Source of the DNA: an uncultured Pelagibacteraceae bacterium
GTDB taxonomy: Bacteria; Pseudomonadota; Alphaproteobacteria; Pelagibacterales; Pelagibacteraceae
DNA length: 5,712 bases
Assembly: GCA_902549785.1 (NCBI GenBank)
Contig: CACCWT010000033.1
Location: 1 to 5,712 of the forward strand
Direction: 5' to 3'
Shown here: in pieces, positions 5,633-5,712 of the stretch
Numbering within the stretch: position 1 is the first letter of the stretch
Layout: every line of letters begins with the position of its first letter
The notes under the pieces: generated by a model
Database searches by the model: none
Told to the model about the DNA's origin: nothing
Seen by the model: only the letters and a program-made list of their open reading frames with translations
Made by a program: the position numbers and the translations under genes

Positions 5633-5712
5633 ATGTCTAAAAATCCAAAAGCTTCCTTGTTTAAAGTAATTTTTCTATCTGCTTCTGGTTTTTTTTTATT
5701 TGTATGCATGGA
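5633..5712 (+). CDS. N-terminus of a probable membrane protein, partial
   Basis: An ATG at 5633 opens a frame that runs to the right edge, giving 26 codons and two bases of the next. The start MSKNPKASLFKV is basic and is followed by a hydrophobic stretch (VIFLSASGFFLFVCM, about 12-26). This pattern fits a first transmembrane helix with a cytoplasmic N-terminus, or an uncleaved signal anchor. The gene follows the altronate dehydratase stop by 27 bp on the same strand, so it probably belongs to that operon and could be a transporter, for instance of the DMT/EamA kind. That family guess is weak, because no diagnostic motif is inside the window. No Shine-Dalgarno sequence precedes the ATG; the upstream bases AACCTCC are the complement of one. 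Confidence 0.5.
   Translation, partial: MSKNPKASLFKVIFLSASGFFLFVCM

Noticed and set aside
1..5712. CRISPR arrays, tRNA/rRNA genes, insertion sequences, phage genes or riboswitches
   Set aside because: I looked on both strands for regularly spaced repeats, transposase-like frames, terminal inverted repeats and structured conserved RNA leaders, and saw none.

Overview
The window is AT-rich throughout, with AT-dominated codon choice, short gaps between genes and only one good Shine-Dalgarno sequence. With a periplasmic-binding-protein-dependent TRAP transporter next to sugar-acid enzymes, this suggests a streamlined marine alphaproteobacterium, most likely of the SAR11/Pelagibacterales type. 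That assignment is inferred from base composition and gene content; no rRNA or marker gene is present.

Layout. A leftward (minus-strand) block reads from about 4034 down to the left edge. It holds an IlvD/Edd-family sugar-acid dehydratase resembling D-xylonate dehydratase (2259-4034), a D-2-hydroxyacid dehydrogenase whose ATG directly follows the dehydratase stop codon (1290-2258), a 124-bp AT-rich gap with an inverted repeat, a TRAP solute-binding protein with a signal peptide (149-1165), a strong stem-loop, and the first 27 codons of a gene that by position is probably the small TRAP permease (1-83). A rightward block starts from a 65-bp divergent intergenic region (4035-4099). It holds a full-length UxaA-type altronate dehydratase (4100-5605) and, 27 bp later, the start of a gene with a hydrophobic N-terminus that runs off the right edge (5633-5712).

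How the genes may work together. The TRAP receptor would capture an organic or sugar acid in the periplasm. The dehydratases would convert aldonates (xylonate/arabinonate-like by one enzyme, altronate-like by the other) to 2-keto-3-deoxy acids. The NAD(P)-dependent dehydrogenase could reduce a 2-keto acid, either a 2-keto-aldonate upstream of the dehydratase or glyoxylate/hydroxypyruvate downstream. No kinase or aldolase for the 2-keto-3-deoxy product lies in the window, so the route is incomplete here and the substrate is not settled.

No tRNA, rRNA, CRISPR array, insertion sequence or phage gene is visible, and no gene-free stretch exceeds 300 bases. The families are known. The interest lies in their combination, the translational coupling, and the compact regulatory DNA.
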